Below, piece by piece: positions 16,636 through 25,135 of a DNA stretch of 64,000 nt. The stretch is from assembly GCF_034057115.1 (NCBI RefSeq), contig NZ_CP139195.1, positions 4,526,001 through 4,590,000 on the forward strand. Reading direction: 5' to 3'. The notes below the pieces were generated by a model. That model was not told where the DNA came from. It saw only the letters and a program-made list of their open reading frames with translations, and searched no databases. This DNA comes from Pseudomonas sp. AN-1 (lineage in GTDB: Bacteria; Pseudomonadota; Gammaproteobacteria; Pseudomonadales; Pseudomonadaceae). Numbering within the stretch: the stretch's first letter is position 1; each line of letters opens with the position of its first letter. The position numbers were made by a program, and so were the translations under genes.

Positions 16636-17343
16636 ATGAAACATCATCGGTTGGCCGCTGCTGTGGCCCTGGTCGGTCTCGTCCTCGCCGGTTGCGACAA
16701 GCAGGCCGCGGAGAAGGAGCTGGAGCTCAAGTCGCCGGCGCAGAAGGCCTCCTATGGCATCGGTCTGAACATGGGGCGCAGCCTTGTCCAGGAAGGCATG
16801 GACGACCTCGACTCCAAGGCGGTGGCTCTGGGCATCGAGGACGCCCTGGCGAAGAAGGAGCAGCGTCTCACCGACGAGCAGCTCATGGAGGCCTTCAGCT
16901 TCCTGCAGAAGCGCTCCGAGGAGCGCATGACCGCCCTGGCTGACGAGAACGCCAAGGCCGGCAAGAAGTTCCTCGAGGACAACGGCAAGCGCGAGGGCGT
17001 GGTCACCACCGCCTCCGGCCTGCAGTACGAGGTGCTGAAGAAGGCCGACGGCGCCCAGCCCAAGGCCGACGATGTGGTCAGCGTCCACTACGAGGGCAAG
17101 CTGATCGACGGCACCGTGTTCGACAGCTCGGTACAGCGCGGCGCGCCCATCGACCTGCCGGTCGGCGGCGTGATTCCGGGCTGGGTCGAGGGTCTGCAGC
17201 TGATGCACGTCGGCGAGAAGTACAAGCTGTACATCCCCAGCGAGCTGGCCTACGGCGCGCAGAGCCCGAGCCCGACCATTCCGGCCAACTCGGTGCTGGT
17301 GTTCGAGCTGGAGCTGCTGGGGATCCAGAACAAGGCCGAGTGA
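16636..17343 (+). CDS. FKBP-type peptidyl-prolyl isomerase, lipoprotein
   Basis: Periplasmic or outer-membrane Mip/FklB-type prolyl isomerase. The 235-residue protein starts with a lipoprotein signal whose lipobox LAGC places the lipidated Cys at residue 20. Residues about 30-125 are the helical dimerisation domain (SYGIGLNMGRSL) and about 130-232 the FKBP domain, with YEGKLIDGTVFDSS, VIPGWVEGLQLM and IPSELAYGAQ carrying the active-site residues. AAGGAA precedes the ATG. It is transcribed away from the tRNAs as its own unit, followed by a terminator. Confidence 0.9.
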   Translation: MKHHRLAAAVALVGLVLAGCDKQAAEKELELKSPAQKASYGIGLNMGRSLVQEGMDDLDSKAVALGIEDALAKKEQRLTDEQLMEAFSFLQKRSEERMTALADENAKAGKKFLEDNGKREGVVTTASGLQYEVLKKADGAQPKADDVVSVHYEGKLIDGTVFDSSVQRGAPIDLPVGGVIPGWVEGLQLMHVGEKYKLYIPSELAYGAQSPSPTIPANSVLVFELELLGIQNKAE

Positions 17344-17363
17344 CGGTAGTTCCAAGGCTTTCG

Positions 17364-17390
17364 CAAACGCCCCGCTGGTCGGGGCGTTTG
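17364..17390 (+). terminator. Terminator after the FKBP gene
   Basis: A perfect 10-base stem (CAAACGCCCC / GGGGCGTTTG) with a 7-base loop, followed by a short T-rich run. Confidence 0.85.
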
Positions 17391-17766
17391 TGTTTCCGCT
17401 GGTAACACTCTTGACGGGCTGGCGCCGGAAAAGCTTGGCGCTCGCTGTGGCGCAGGCTTGTTATGCACATCGGTAATATTTCTCGCGGCCCTGTCAAGCC
17501 CTCTCTCGCATCCCCGGTTGCAAATTTTAAGAGTATGATTTGTAAAGACTTTTTTTGTTGAGCAAAAAACGTCCGATCTGTCTGGAAGCCTCGCTGCACG
17601 GGCATCGGGGGGACTCTTCCAGATATTGTTCACAAGTTTATCCACAGCTTTTGTGGGTAACGCCGCCAAGCCCAGCAACCACGGGGCCTGGCGGGGGATC
17701 CGGGCGTGCAGCGTGCCGTCCGGGGCCTGATAAAATGAAATACAAGTGTGATGGAGCGACAAGCGC
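17391..17766. other. Intergenic region upstream of the XRE operon
   Basis: A 376-base stretch without a gene. It contains an unusually AT-rich patch (about 17520-17575, including a run of T and AAAAAAC) and an inverted pair of DnaA-box-like sequences at 17638-17660. TAAAAT at 17731 could be a -10 element for the next gene. No open frame here is convincing. Confidence 0.6.
17638..17660. promoter_or_regulatory. Inverted pair of DnaA-box-like sequences
   Basis: TTATCCACA (17638-17646) is the exact consensus DnaA box; TGTGGGTAA (17652-17660) is its complement with one change. They lie about 105 bases upstream of the XRE-like gene. Confidence 0.5.
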
Positions 17767-18096
17767 ATGAACGTTCAGGTGATCGAGCGGGAAGGGCAGC
17801 CCGAGTACGCCGTGCTGGCGTGGGCCGACTATCAGGAGCTGTTGCGCGCGGCCGGGCGTCTGCCCGCCAGCGCCGCCTGCACGCCGCCGCTGCCGCAGGA
17901 GCCGGTCTTTTCCCTGGAGAGCCTGCGCAGCCTGCGCGAGGCGCGCCGGCTGGCGCCGGAGCAACTGGCGCGGGCCGTCGGCATCAGTCCGCACTATCTG
18001 GCGCTGATCGAGAGCGGCGAGCGCCAGCCTGACCAGGCGATCGTCCGGGCGCTGGCGCGGCTATTCGCCACGCCGGACGACGGGAGCGCGGGTTGA
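17767..18096 (+). CDS. XRE-family helix-turn-helix protein
   Basis: A 109-residue protein. The N-terminal 40 residues (NVQVIEREGQPEYAVLAWADYQELL) look like an antitoxin- or Phd-like beta/alpha segment, and residues about 50-105 form a lambda-repressor-type HTH: LRSLREARRLAPEQLARAVGISPHYLALIESGER (split here only for description; it runs from about 54 to 87). Probably a DNA-binding regulator. The stop overlaps the next gene's TTG start (TTGA). No toxin partner is obvious, so a toxin-antitoxin role is not supported. Confidence 0.8.
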   Translation: MNVQVIEREGQPEYAVLAWADYQELLRAAGRLPASAACTPPLPQEPVFSLESLRSLREARRLAPEQLARAVGISPHYLALIESGERQPDQAIVRALARLFATPDDGSAG

Positions 18097-18461
18097 TCCT
18101 GCGCATCAGTCGCCAGCACTGGCAGGCGCTGCTCGACGAACTCGACGAGGCGCGCCGCCAGCGCCACCTGTTGACCTACCGCTCGCTGATCGAGCGTCTG
18201 CAATTGCCGACCCCGGCGATGACCACCCTGACCGCCGCTCTCGAGCACCTGGCCATGCTCGATGCCCAGGCCGGACAGCCGCTGCGCAGCGCTCTGGTGA
18301 TCAGCCAGGGCGCCAGCCGCCTGCCCAGGCCGGGCTTCTTCGAGCACGCCAACCGGCTCGGCCGCTTCAGCGGCCCGCCGGATGGCGTCGCCGCCGCCGC
18401 CTGGCACGCCGCGGAGGTGGCGCGGGTGTTCGCGCACGATTTCCCGGGGGGCACGCCATGA
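18093..18461 (+). CDS. Unrecognised 122-residue protein in the XRE operon
   Basis: I do not recognise this family. It begins at TTG 18093 inside the stop of the XRE gene and ends overlapping the ATG of the Sel1-like gene, so it is translationally coupled at both ends. The predicted fold is largely helical (QHWQALLDELDEARRQRHLLTYRSLIERL at about 8-36), then an alanine/leucine helix and a conserved-looking ISQGASRLPRPGFFEHANRLGR segment. No signal peptide. From memory, pseudomonads have a homologous gene at this place. Confidence 0.7.
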   Translation: MILRISRQHWQALLDELDEARRQRHLLTYRSLIERLQLPTPAMTTLTAALEHLAMLDAQAGQPLRSALVISQGASRLPRPGFFEHANRLGRFSGPPDGVAAAAWHAAEVARVFAHDFPGGTP

Positions 18462-18934
18462 GGCATCCGCTGTGGTGGTTGCGCACCTTCTGCGGCTATC
18501 GGCTGGCCCGGTGGCTGTTCCGTTGGCAGTGGCTGGTGCGCCAGCCGCGCGCCTGGCGCTGGATGGAAGGGCAGTTCGCGCGCATGGCCGGCATGGGCGA
18601 TGCCGGCGCCCAGGAGTTCTACGGCCACCTGCTGCTGTTCCGTGGCGAGGGCCTGGGAGCGCGCGAAGAAGGACTGCGCCTGCTGCGCCAGGCGGCGGGC
18701 CAGGGCCGGCTCAAGGCGGCCTTCCAGCTCGGCGTGCAGGCGCTCAAGGGCAGTCCGCGGCAGGCGCCGGATGCCGCCGAGGCGCTGCGCTGGTGGCGAC
18801 AGGCCGCCGAGGGCGGTCATCCGCTGGCTGCGCTCAAGCTCGCCGAACTGCTGCGCGAAGGCGCGCCCGGGGTGTCGGCCGATCCGTCGGCTGCCGAGCG
18901 GATGGCCGAGCGCGCCCGCCAGCTCGGCCTCTGA
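18458..18934 (+). CDS. Sel1-like repeat protein
   Basis: A 158-residue protein with a hydrophobic/aromatic N-terminus (RHPLWWLRTFCGYRLARWLFRW) that could associate with the membrane, followed by about three Sel1-type repeats, for example ARE-EGLRLLRQAAGQGRLKAAFQLG, AAEALRWWRQAAEGGHPLAALKLAELL and a third partial one. Sel1 repeats mediate protein contacts. Last gene of the three-gene unit; it ends seven bases before the stop of the convergent EAL gene. Confidence 0.8.
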   Translation: MRHPLWWLRTFCGYRLARWLFRWQWLVRQPRAWRWMEGQFARMAGMGDAGAQEFYGHLLLFRGEGLGAREEGLRLLRQAAGQGRLKAAFQLGVQALKGSPRQAPDAAEALRWWRQAAEGGHPLAALKLAELLREGAPGVSADPSAAERMAERARQLGL

Positions 18935-18941
18935 TGCGCTC

Positions 18942-19709
18942 TCAGGCGCTGGCGCACAGCTCCTGCGCCGGCGCTCGCAGTGGCCGCTCCTGAGGGCGGC
19001 CGATCAGGTAGCCCTGGACCAGGTCCACGCCCATCCGCGCCAGCTGCTGCAGTTCCTCTTGCTGTTCCACGCCTTCGGCGATCACCCGCGCGCGGGCGGC
19101 CCGGGCCATCTGCAGGATGGAGCCGACGAACTCGCGCTTGAGCGGGTCGAGATGGATGCCGTCGATGAAGTGGCGGTCGATCTTGACGATGTCCGGACGC
19201 AGTTCCGACCACAGGCGCAGGCTGGAGTAGCCGGCGCCGAGGTCGTCGAGGGCGATGGAGAAGCCCATGGCGCGGTAGTGGTGCAGGGCGCGGTCGAGCA
19301 GGTCGAAATCCTCGATCGGGGTCTGTTCGGTCAGCTCGATCACTACCCGCTCCGGGGCGATGCCGCACTGGCGCAGGATCTGCAGGGTACGCCCGGACTG
19401 GTGGCCGGGCTCGACCAGGGTTTCCGGCGAGACGTTGAGGTAGAGCATGCCGCGACCGGTGCACTGGCTGAAGCGGCTGCAGGCGCGGGCGCGACTGGCG
19501 ATCTCCAGCTCGCTGAGGCGGCCGGCGTTGCGGGCCACGGCGAACAGCGCCAGCGGCGCATGCAGCGGGCTGTTGGAGGGGCCGCGGGTGAGGGCCTCGT
19601 GGCCCTGGATGCGCCCGCAGGCGAGCGAATAGATGGGCTGGAACAGGCTGTTGAGCAGGTCGTGGGCGAGGATTCGCTCCAGTTCGCTCAACTGTTCGGT
19701 GGTGGTCAT
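18942..19709 (-). CDS. EAL-domain cyclic-di-GMP phosphodiesterase, stand-alone
   Basis: A 255-residue single EAL domain predicted to hydrolyse c-di-GMP. The catalytic set appears complete: EALTR near residue 38, YLNVSPETL (metal Asn), VIELTEQ (Glu), LDDLGAGYSS (Asp pair), VKIDRHFID (Lys), IAEGVEQQEE (Glu) and QGYLIGRP (Gln). No GGDEF, CBS or membrane domain is attached. I use the ATG at 19709; a TTG six codons earlier is possible. The prc terminator hairpin lies only about 20 bases upstream of the start, so a promoter must sit upstream of or within that hairpin region, or expression depends on read-through. Confidence 0.85.
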   Translation of the reverse strand: MTTTEQLSELERILAHDLLNSLFQPIYSLACGRIQGHEALTRGPSNSPLHAPLALFAVARNAGRLSELEIASRARACSRFSQCTGRGMLYLNVSPETLVEPGHQSGRTLQILRQCGIAPERVVIELTEQTPIEDFDLLDRALHHYRAMGFSIALDDLGAGYSSLRLWSELRPDIVKIDRHFIDGIHLDPLKREFVGSILQMARAARARVIAEGVEQQEELQQLARMGVDLVQGYLIGRPQERPLRAPAQELCASA

Positions 19710-19729
19710 GCAGGGCTCGGCAGGCAATG

Positions 19730-19759
19730 AAAAAAGCGCCCCGGCGGTAACCGGGGCGC
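19730..19759 (-). terminator. Terminator of prc
   Basis: A perfect 9-base stem (GCGCCCCGG / CCGGGGCGC) with a 6-base loop and, on the minus strand, a run of six T immediately after it. Confidence 0.9.
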
Positions 19760-19819
19760 TCAGATTTCACGACTAAATTGTGACTGCCTGATGACAGGGC
19801 GCCTCGTCCGGCGCAATCC

Positions 19820-21901
19820 TCAGTGGTGGGCGATGGCCGAGTCGAGATTGAGGTAGTCGAGCAGGATGCGTCCCGACTCGGCGAGGAAGGCATCCTGCTC
19901 CGGCGGCAGCTTGTCCTCCTCACTGGCGGCCACGTCCTCCTCCTCGTCCTTGAGCTCCTTGAGCAGGGGCTCGCCCTTGGCGCTGCGGCGGGCATTCTCC
20001 AGGGCCAGCTGACGGCTCTCGATGGCGCTCTGCTGGGCGCGGCGCTTCTGCTCGTTGAGGCTGACCACGGTCTCGCCCATCAGCTGCTGGCTCAGCTCCA
20101 GGCGCTGGCGGGTGAACACGAAGTCCGGGTCCTGGGCGATGCGCGCGGCGTGGCGCGCCTGCAGCTCGGCGAGGAAGGGGCGGAACGGGTTGTTGTCCGG
20201 CTCGACCGCCGGCGCGATGCGGTCCCACGGCATGGCCGCCGGCAGGGCGCTCTCGCCGATCTCCTTGACGTCGACCACCGCCGGGTAGGGGATGTCCGGC
20301 AGCACGCCCTGATGCTGGGTGCTCTGCCCGGAAACCCGGTAGAACTTGGCCAGGGTCAGCTTCAGTTCGCCGTGGTTGAGCGGCTGGATGGTCTGCACGG
20401 TGCCCTTGCCGAAGGTCTGCCCGCCGAGGATCAGCGCGCGGTGGTAGTCCTGCATGGCGCCGGCGAAGATCTCCGAGGCGGAGGCCGACAGGCGGTTGAC
20501 CAGCACGGCCAGCGGACCGTTGTAGTAGGTGCCGCTGTCCTCGTCGGCGAGCACGTCGACGCGGCCGTCGCTGTTGCGCACCAGCACGGTCGGGCCCTTG
20601 TCGATGAACAGGCCGGTCAGCTCGGTGGCCTCCTGCAGGGAGCCGCCGCCATTGTTACGCAGGTCGATGACCACGCCGTCGACCTTCTCCGCCTTGAGTT
20701 CGGCGAGCAGCTTGCGCACGTCGCGGGTGGTGCTCTTGTATTCCGGGTCGCCGCTGCGATAGGCCTTGAAGTCCAGGTAGAAGGCCGGGATCTCGATCAC
20801 CCCGAGCTTGTAGTCGCGGCCCTCGTGCTCGAGCTTGAGCACCGACTTCTTCGCCGCCTGCTCCTCGAGCTTGACCGCCTCGCGGGTGATCGACAGCACC
20901 TTGCTGCTCTGGTCGTTCGGTGCGTTGCTGGCCGGAATCACTTCCAGGCGCACCTGCGAGCCCTTGGGCCCGCGGATCAGCTTGACCACCTCGTCGAGGC
21001 GCCAGCCGATCACGTCGACCATCTCCTTGTCGCCCTGGGCGACGCCGATGATGCGGTCGGCCGGATGCAGCTGCTTGCTCTTCTCCGCCGGGCCGGCGGG
21101 GACCAGGCGGACGATCTTGACGTGCTCGTTGTCGCTCTGCAGCACCGCACCGATGCCTTCCAGCGACAGGCTCATGTTGATGTCGAAGTTCTCGGCGTTT
21201 TCCGGCGACAGGTAGTTGGTGTGCGGGTCGTAGGTCTGCGCGAAGGCGTTGATATAGGCCTGGAAGATGTCCTCGCTGCGGGTCTGCGCCAAGCGCTTGA
21301 GCTGGTTGCGGTAGCGCTTGGTGAGCAGCTCCTGGATGGCCTTGGGCTCCTTGCCGGCGATCTTCAGGCGCAGCACCTCGTCCTTCACGCGCTTGCGCCA
21401 CAGGTCGTCGAGCGCCTTGTTGTCGGCGGCCCAGGGCGCCTTCTCGCGGTCGGTGTCGAGGCTCTCGTCCTGGCTGAAGTCGAATTGGTCGGTGCCCTTG
21501 TCGAGCAGGCCGAGGGCGAACTGCAGGCGCTCCTGCATGCGCTCGAGGTGGCGCTTGTAGATCACGAAGCCCGGCTGCAGCTCGCCGCTCTTCAGGTAGT
21601 CGTCCAGGCGGTAGCGCCAGGCCTCGAAGTCGGCGATGTCCTTGGCGGTGAAGTAGCTGCGCGCCGGGTCGAGGCTCTTCAGGTAGTCGTCGAAGATCTG
21701 CGACGAGCGCGCGTCGTCCAGCGGCGGCTTGTTGTAGTGGTGGCGCTTGAGCAGCTCGACCACGTTCAGGCTGGCGATGGTCTGCTCTCGGTCGGGCTGC
21801 AGGCCGTCCCACGGATTGCTGGGCGTGGCCATGGCTGCCAGCGGCAGGGCGCTGGCGGCCAGAACAAGGGCGAGGGCGGTGCAGGACAGAGTGCGTTTCA
21901 T
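19820..21901 (-). CDS. prc: Carboxy-terminal (tail-specific) periplasmic protease Prc
   Basis: Periplasmic Ser/Lys protease of the S41 family that degrades proteins with unstructured C-termini; in P. aeruginosa the orthologue (AlgO) affects alginate control. The 693-residue protein starts MKRTLSCTALALVLAAS with a Sec signal cleaved near AMATP. A PDZ domain lies around 235-330 (SLSLEGIGAVLQ). The catalytic Ser is in LSASASEIFAG and the Lys in GGQTFGKGTVQT. The ATG at 21901 begins the signal peptide; an upstream ATG adds a non-signal extension. Its own terminator follows at 19730-19759. Confidence 0.94.
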   Translation of the reverse strand: MKRTLSCTALALVLAASALPLAAMATPSNPWDGLQPDREQTIASLNVVELLKRHHYNKPPLDDARSSQIFDDYLKSLDPARSYFTAKDIADFEAWRYRLDDYLKSGELQPGFVIYKRHLERMQERLQFALGLLDKGTDQFDFSQDESLDTDREKAPWAADNKALDDLWRKRVKDEVLRLKIAGKEPKAIQELLTKRYRNQLKRLAQTRSEDIFQAYINAFAQTYDPHTNYLSPENAENFDINMSLSLEGIGAVLQSDNEHVKIVRLVPAGPAEKSKQLHPADRIIGVAQGDKEMVDVIGWRLDEVVKLIRGPKGSQVRLEVIPASNAPNDQSSKVLSITREAVKLEEQAAKKSVLKLEHEGRDYKLGVIEIPAFYLDFKAYRSGDPEYKSTTRDVRKLLAELKAEKVDGVVIDLRNNGGGSLQEATELTGLFIDKGPTVLVRNSDGRVDVLADEDSGTYYNGPLAVLVNRLSASASEIFAGAMQDYHRALILGGQTFGKGTVQTIQPLNHGELKLTLAKFYRVSGQSTQHQGVLPDIPYPAVVDVKEIGESALPAAMPWDRIAPAVEPDNNPFRPFLAELQARHAARIAQDPDFVFTRQRLELSQQLMGETVVSLNEQKRRAQQSAIESRQLALENARRSAKGEPLLKELKDEEEDVAASEEDKLPPEQDAFLAESGRILLDYLNLDSAIAHH

Positions 21902-22085
21902 GGGTTCTATGCGTCGCAGAGGGTTACGCCCGTTAGGCAGCGTAAGGGGCACCTGGTTCCATGGTGCCATCATGGGCTGGCGCCCGGAGGCCAGGGAGCT
22001 GACGTGCGGTCAGGTTCCGGGTCACAATCCGGGGGCAGATGCCGGCGCGAACGAAGCGCCGGGCCTTTGACAATATGGAGGTAGC

Positions 22086-23048
22086 GTGAACGCATTGCAA
22101 GGTATCGACGGACAGCTGGAATGGTCGGCGCAGCCGCGCCCGGACTGTGATGTGGGGCAGGTCCGCATCCGCGTGGCGGCCGCCGGCCTCAACCGGGCCG
22201 ACCTGCTGCAGCGCAACGGCCTGTATCCGCCGCCGCCCGGGGCGAGCGAGGTGCTCGGCCTGGAGTGCGCCGGGGTGGTGATCGAGGCCGGTGCCGGCAG
22301 CCGCTGGCGGGTCGGCGACCGGGTGTGCGCCCTGCTGGCCGGCGGCGGCATGGCCGAGGAGGTGGTGGTGGACGCCCGCCATGCGCTGCCGGTACCCGAG
22401 GGCCTGAGCCTTGTCGAGGCGGCGGCGCTGCCGGAGGTCTACGCCACTGCCTGGCTCAACCTGTTCCAGCTGGCGCGCCTGCAGCCGGGCGAGAAGGTGC
22501 TGCTGCACGCCGGCGCCAGCGGCGTCGGTTCGGCGGCCATCCAGCTGTGCAAGGCCTTCGGCAGCCCGTGCTGGGTCAGCGTCGGCTCCGCCGAACGGTT
22601 GGCCTACTGCGAGGGTCTGGGCGCCCAGGGCGGCGTGCTGCGCGGCGACGGCCTCGACGGCCTGCGCGACTTCGGCCCCTTCGACGTGGTCCTCGATCCG
22701 GTGGGCGCCAGCTACGCCGCGCACAACCTGAAGCTGCTCGCCCAGGACGGCCGCTGGGTGATCATCGGCCTGATGGGCGGGCGCAAGGCCGAGCTCGACC
22801 TGGCCCTGCTGCTCGGCAAGCGCATCCAGCTGATCGGCTCGACCCTGCGCAGCCGCGACGCCGAGTCCAAGGCGCAGCTGCTCGCCGAACTGGAGCAGCA
22901 GGTGTGGCCGCTGTTCGCCGAGGGGCGCCTGAAGCCGCAGCTCGAGCGCAGCTACCCGATCGCCGACGCCGAGGCGGCCTTCGCCGCGCTGGCCAGCAAT
23001 CAGGTGCAGGGCAAGGTGGTGCTGGTGGTGGACGCCAGCCTGGTCTGA
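22086..23048 (+). CDS. NAD(P)H quinone oxidoreductase, zinc-free MDR family (zeta-crystallin-like)
   Basis: A 320-residue medium-chain oxidoreductase of the PIG3/zeta-crystallin group: no zinc ligands, a quinone-site RADLLQRNGLYPPPPGA at about 38-54, and a Rossmann fold with LLHAGASGVGSAAIQL at about 140-155. It likely reduces quinones with NADPH. The start is GTG at 22086 preceded by GGAGG. It diverges from prc across 184 bases, which contain an imperfect palindrome GGCACC...GGTGCC (21948-21968) of unknown use. Confidence 0.9.
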   Translation: MNALQGIDGQLEWSAQPRPDCDVGQVRIRVAAAGLNRADLLQRNGLYPPPPGASEVLGLECAGVVIEAGAGSRWRVGDRVCALLAGGGMAEEVVVDARHALPVPEGLSLVEAAALPEVYATAWLNLFQLARLQPGEKVLLHAGASGVGSAAIQLCKAFGSPCWVSVGSAERLAYCEGLGAQGGVLRGDGLDGLRDFGPFDVVLDPVGASYAAHNLKLLAQDGRWVIIGLMGGRKAELDLALLLGKRIQLIGSTLRSRDAESKAQLLAELEQQVWPLFAEGRLKPQLERSYPIADAEAAFAALASNQVQGKVVLVVDASLV

Positions 23049-23064
23049 CTGCCCGGACGGGAAC

Positions 23065-23092
23065 GACAGGGGGCGCTGCGGCGCCCCCTGTC
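23065..23092. terminator. Bidirectional hairpin between the oxidoreductase and HAD genes
   Basis: A perfect 12-base stem, GACAGGGGGCGC / GCGCCCCCTGTC, with a TGCG loop between convergent genes. No long T tract, so efficiency is uncertain. Confidence 0.75.
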
Positions 23093-23101
23093 GTGTCCGC
23101 C

Positions 23102-23755
23102 TCAGCGCCAGTCGAGGATGTCCCAGCCGTGGCGCTCGGCGTGCGCGCGCAGCGCGGCGTCGGGATTCACCGCATGCGGATGGTCGACGTGGGCGAGCAG
23201 CGGCAGGTCGTTGCGCGAGTCGGAATAGAAGTGCGCGCCGGCCAGCGTCTCGCCCTGCTCGCGGCGCCACTGCTCGAGACGGGCGATCTTGCCCTCGCGG
23301 GCGCAGGGGATGCCGACGATCCGCCCGCTGTAGCCGCCGTGCTGCAGTTCCAGCTCGGTGGCCAGCAGCTCGGCGATGCCGAGGCGGGCGGCGATGGCCG
23401 CGACCAGGAAGGTCGGCGAGGCGGAGACGATCAGCACGCGGTCGCCGGCGGCGCGGTGCGCGGCGACGGCGCGCATGGCGTCGGTGAGGATCAGCGGCTC
23501 GATGACTGCCTCGACGAAGGCGTCGGCGACACAGTCGATTTCCGCCGGGGTGCGGCCGACCAGCGGCTGCACGCTGAAGGCCAGATAGTCCTCGAGGGTC
23601 GCCTGCAGGGCGGCGTACTGCGCCACCAGCGCCTGCTCGCGGGCGAGGAAGGACTCGCGGTCGACCCAGCCGAGGTCGGCCAGATGCGCCGTCCACAGGC
23701 TGGGGCTGTTGCCGCCGATCAGGGTGTCGTCGAGGTCGAAGAGCGCCAGGGCCAC
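23102..23755 (-). CDS. HAD-superfamily IB phosphatase
   Basis: A 217-residue HAD hydrolase. Motif I DLDDTL at residues 7-12 (nucleophile and acid Asp), motif II VSAS near 110, and motif III/IV with Lys in EGKIARL and YSDSRNDLPLL. The IB subgroup includes phosphoserine and histidinol phosphatases; the substrate cannot be told from sequence alone. The start is GTG at 23755, ten bases after the apeB stop, so the two are an operon. Confidence 0.85.
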   Translation of the reverse strand: MALALFDLDDTLIGGNSPSLWTAHLADLGWVDRESFLAREQALVAQYAALQATLEDYLAFSVQPLVGRTPAEIDCVADAFVEAVIEPLILTDAMRAVAAHRAAGDRVLIVSASPTFLVAAIAARLGIAELLATELELQHGGYSGRIVGIPCAREGKIARLEQWRREQGETLAGAHFYSDSRNDLPLLAHVDHPHAVNPDAALRAHAERHGWDILDWR

Positions 23756-23765
23756 CGTGCGCGCC

Positions 23766-25055
23766 TCAGACCAGTTCGGCGCTCTGGTAGAAGGCGCTCA
23801 GCACCCTCACCAGATGGTCGAGGTCGTGGCTGCCGGCCAGCTCGCGGATCGAGTGCATGGCGAAGGTCGGCAGGCCGATGTCGACGGTGCGCACGCCGAG
23901 CTTGCTGGCGGTGATCGGGCCGATGGTCGAGCCGCAGCCCAGGTCGCTGCGGGTGACGAAGCACTGCACCGGCACCTCGTGCTGCTGGCACAGGTGGCGG
24001 AAGAAGCCGGCGGTCTCGCTGTTGCTGGCGTAGCGCTGGTTGCTGTTGACCTTGATCACCGGGCCGCCGTTGAGGCGCGGGCCGTGGTTGCCGTCATGCT
24101 TGTCGGCGTAGTTGGGGTGCACGCCGTGGGCGTTGTCGGCCGACACCAGCAGCGAGCGCTGGATGGCGCGCACGAAGGTCTCTTCGTCGCCGAGCAGGCG
24201 GCGCAGCACCTGCTCGAGGAACGGGCCGTCGGCGCCGCAGGCCGAGCAGGAGCCGATCTCCTCATGGTCGGTGCACACCAGCACGCAGTTCTCGGCGTCG
24301 CCGGCGGCGAGCAGGGCCTCGAGGCCGGCGTAGCAGGACAGCAGGTTGTCGAGGCGCGCGCCGGCGATGAAGTCCTGGTCGAGGCCGACCACGGCCGCGG
24401 CCTGGGTGTCGTAGAAGCTCAGCTCGAAGTCGAGCACCTCGTCGACGTACAGGCCGTGCTCGCGCAGCAGCTGGGCGGCGAGCAGGGCGCGGAAGTCGCG
24501 GCTCTCGCCGGCGGCCAGTTGGGCGAGCAGCGGCGGCAGCTCGTTCTGCTGGTTGATCGCCCAGCCCTGGTTGGCCTCGCGGTTGAGGTGGATGGCCAGG
24601 TTGGGGATGGTGGCGATCGGCGCCTTGAAGTCGATCAGGCGGCTTTCCAGGCGGCCCTCATGGCGGAAGGTGACGCGACCGGCCAGCGACAGGTCGCGGT
24701 CGAACCAGGGCGCCAGCAGCACGCCGCCGTAGACCTCGACGCCCAGCTGCCAGTAGCCCTGGCGCGCCAGCTCCGGCTGCGGCTTGACGCGCAGGCAGGG
24801 GCTGTCGGTGTGCGCGCCGACCAGGCGCAGGCCGCCGTCCGGCGGGGTGCGCCGGCCGAGCTGCACGGCGATCAGCGAGGAGTCGTTGCGGGTGACGTAG
24901 TAGCGCCCGCCGGGCTGCGCCTGCCATGGGGCGCGCTCGTCGAGGCGCTGGTAGCCGGCGGCCTCGAGGCGGGCGGCCAGGCTGGCGGTGGCATGGAAGG
25001 GGGTCGGCGAGGCCTTGAGGAAATCGATCAGGCCCTGGTTGAGTGCTTCGCGCAT
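23766..25055 (-). CDS. apeB: M18-family aminopeptidase (aspartyl aminopeptidase type)
   Basis: Zinc aminopeptidase removing acidic N-terminal residues from peptides. The 429-residue protein has the M18 signatures: [11 protein letters not shown] (metal His and Asp) near 79-89, [16 protein letters not shown] near 232-247, [16 protein letters not shown] (catalytic and metal Glu) near 263-278 and the C-terminal [16 protein letters not shown] (metal His) near 397-412. It is 80 bases downstream of the rluA stop and transcribed with the HAD gene. Confidence 0.93.
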   Translation of the reverse strand: MREALNQGLIDFLKASPTPFHATASLAARLEAAGYQRLDERAPWQAQPGGRYYVTRNDSSLIAVQLGRRTPPDGGLRLVGAHTDSPCLRVKPQPELARQGYWQLGVEVYGGVLLAPWFDRDLSLAGRVTFRHEGRLESRLIDFKAPIATIPNLAIHLNREANQGWAINQQNELPPLLAQLAAGESRDFRALLAAQLLREHGLYVDEVLDFELSFYDTQAAAVVGLDQDFIAGARLDNLLSCYAGLEALLAAGDAENCVLVCTDHEEIGSCSACGADGPFLEQVLRRLLGDEETFVRAIQRSLLVSADNAHGVHPNYADKHDGNHGPRLNGGPVIKVNSNQRYASNSETAGFFRHLCQQHEVPVQCFVTRSDLGCGSTIGPITASKLGVRTVDIGLPTFAMHSIRELAGSHDLDHLVRVLSAFYQSAELV

Positions 25056-25135
25056 GACGGCTCCGGCGGCGGTGATGCGCGCAGTTTACCGGAATCCGGC
25101 GTGCGCAGGCCGTCGGCGCCGCGCACGCGGGACGC

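Noticed and set aside
17767-18461. Toxin-antitoxin pair made of the XRE protein and the 122-residue protein
   Set aside because: The second protein has no toxin motif, the operon continues into a Sel1 protein, and the locus looks like a core, syntenic region.
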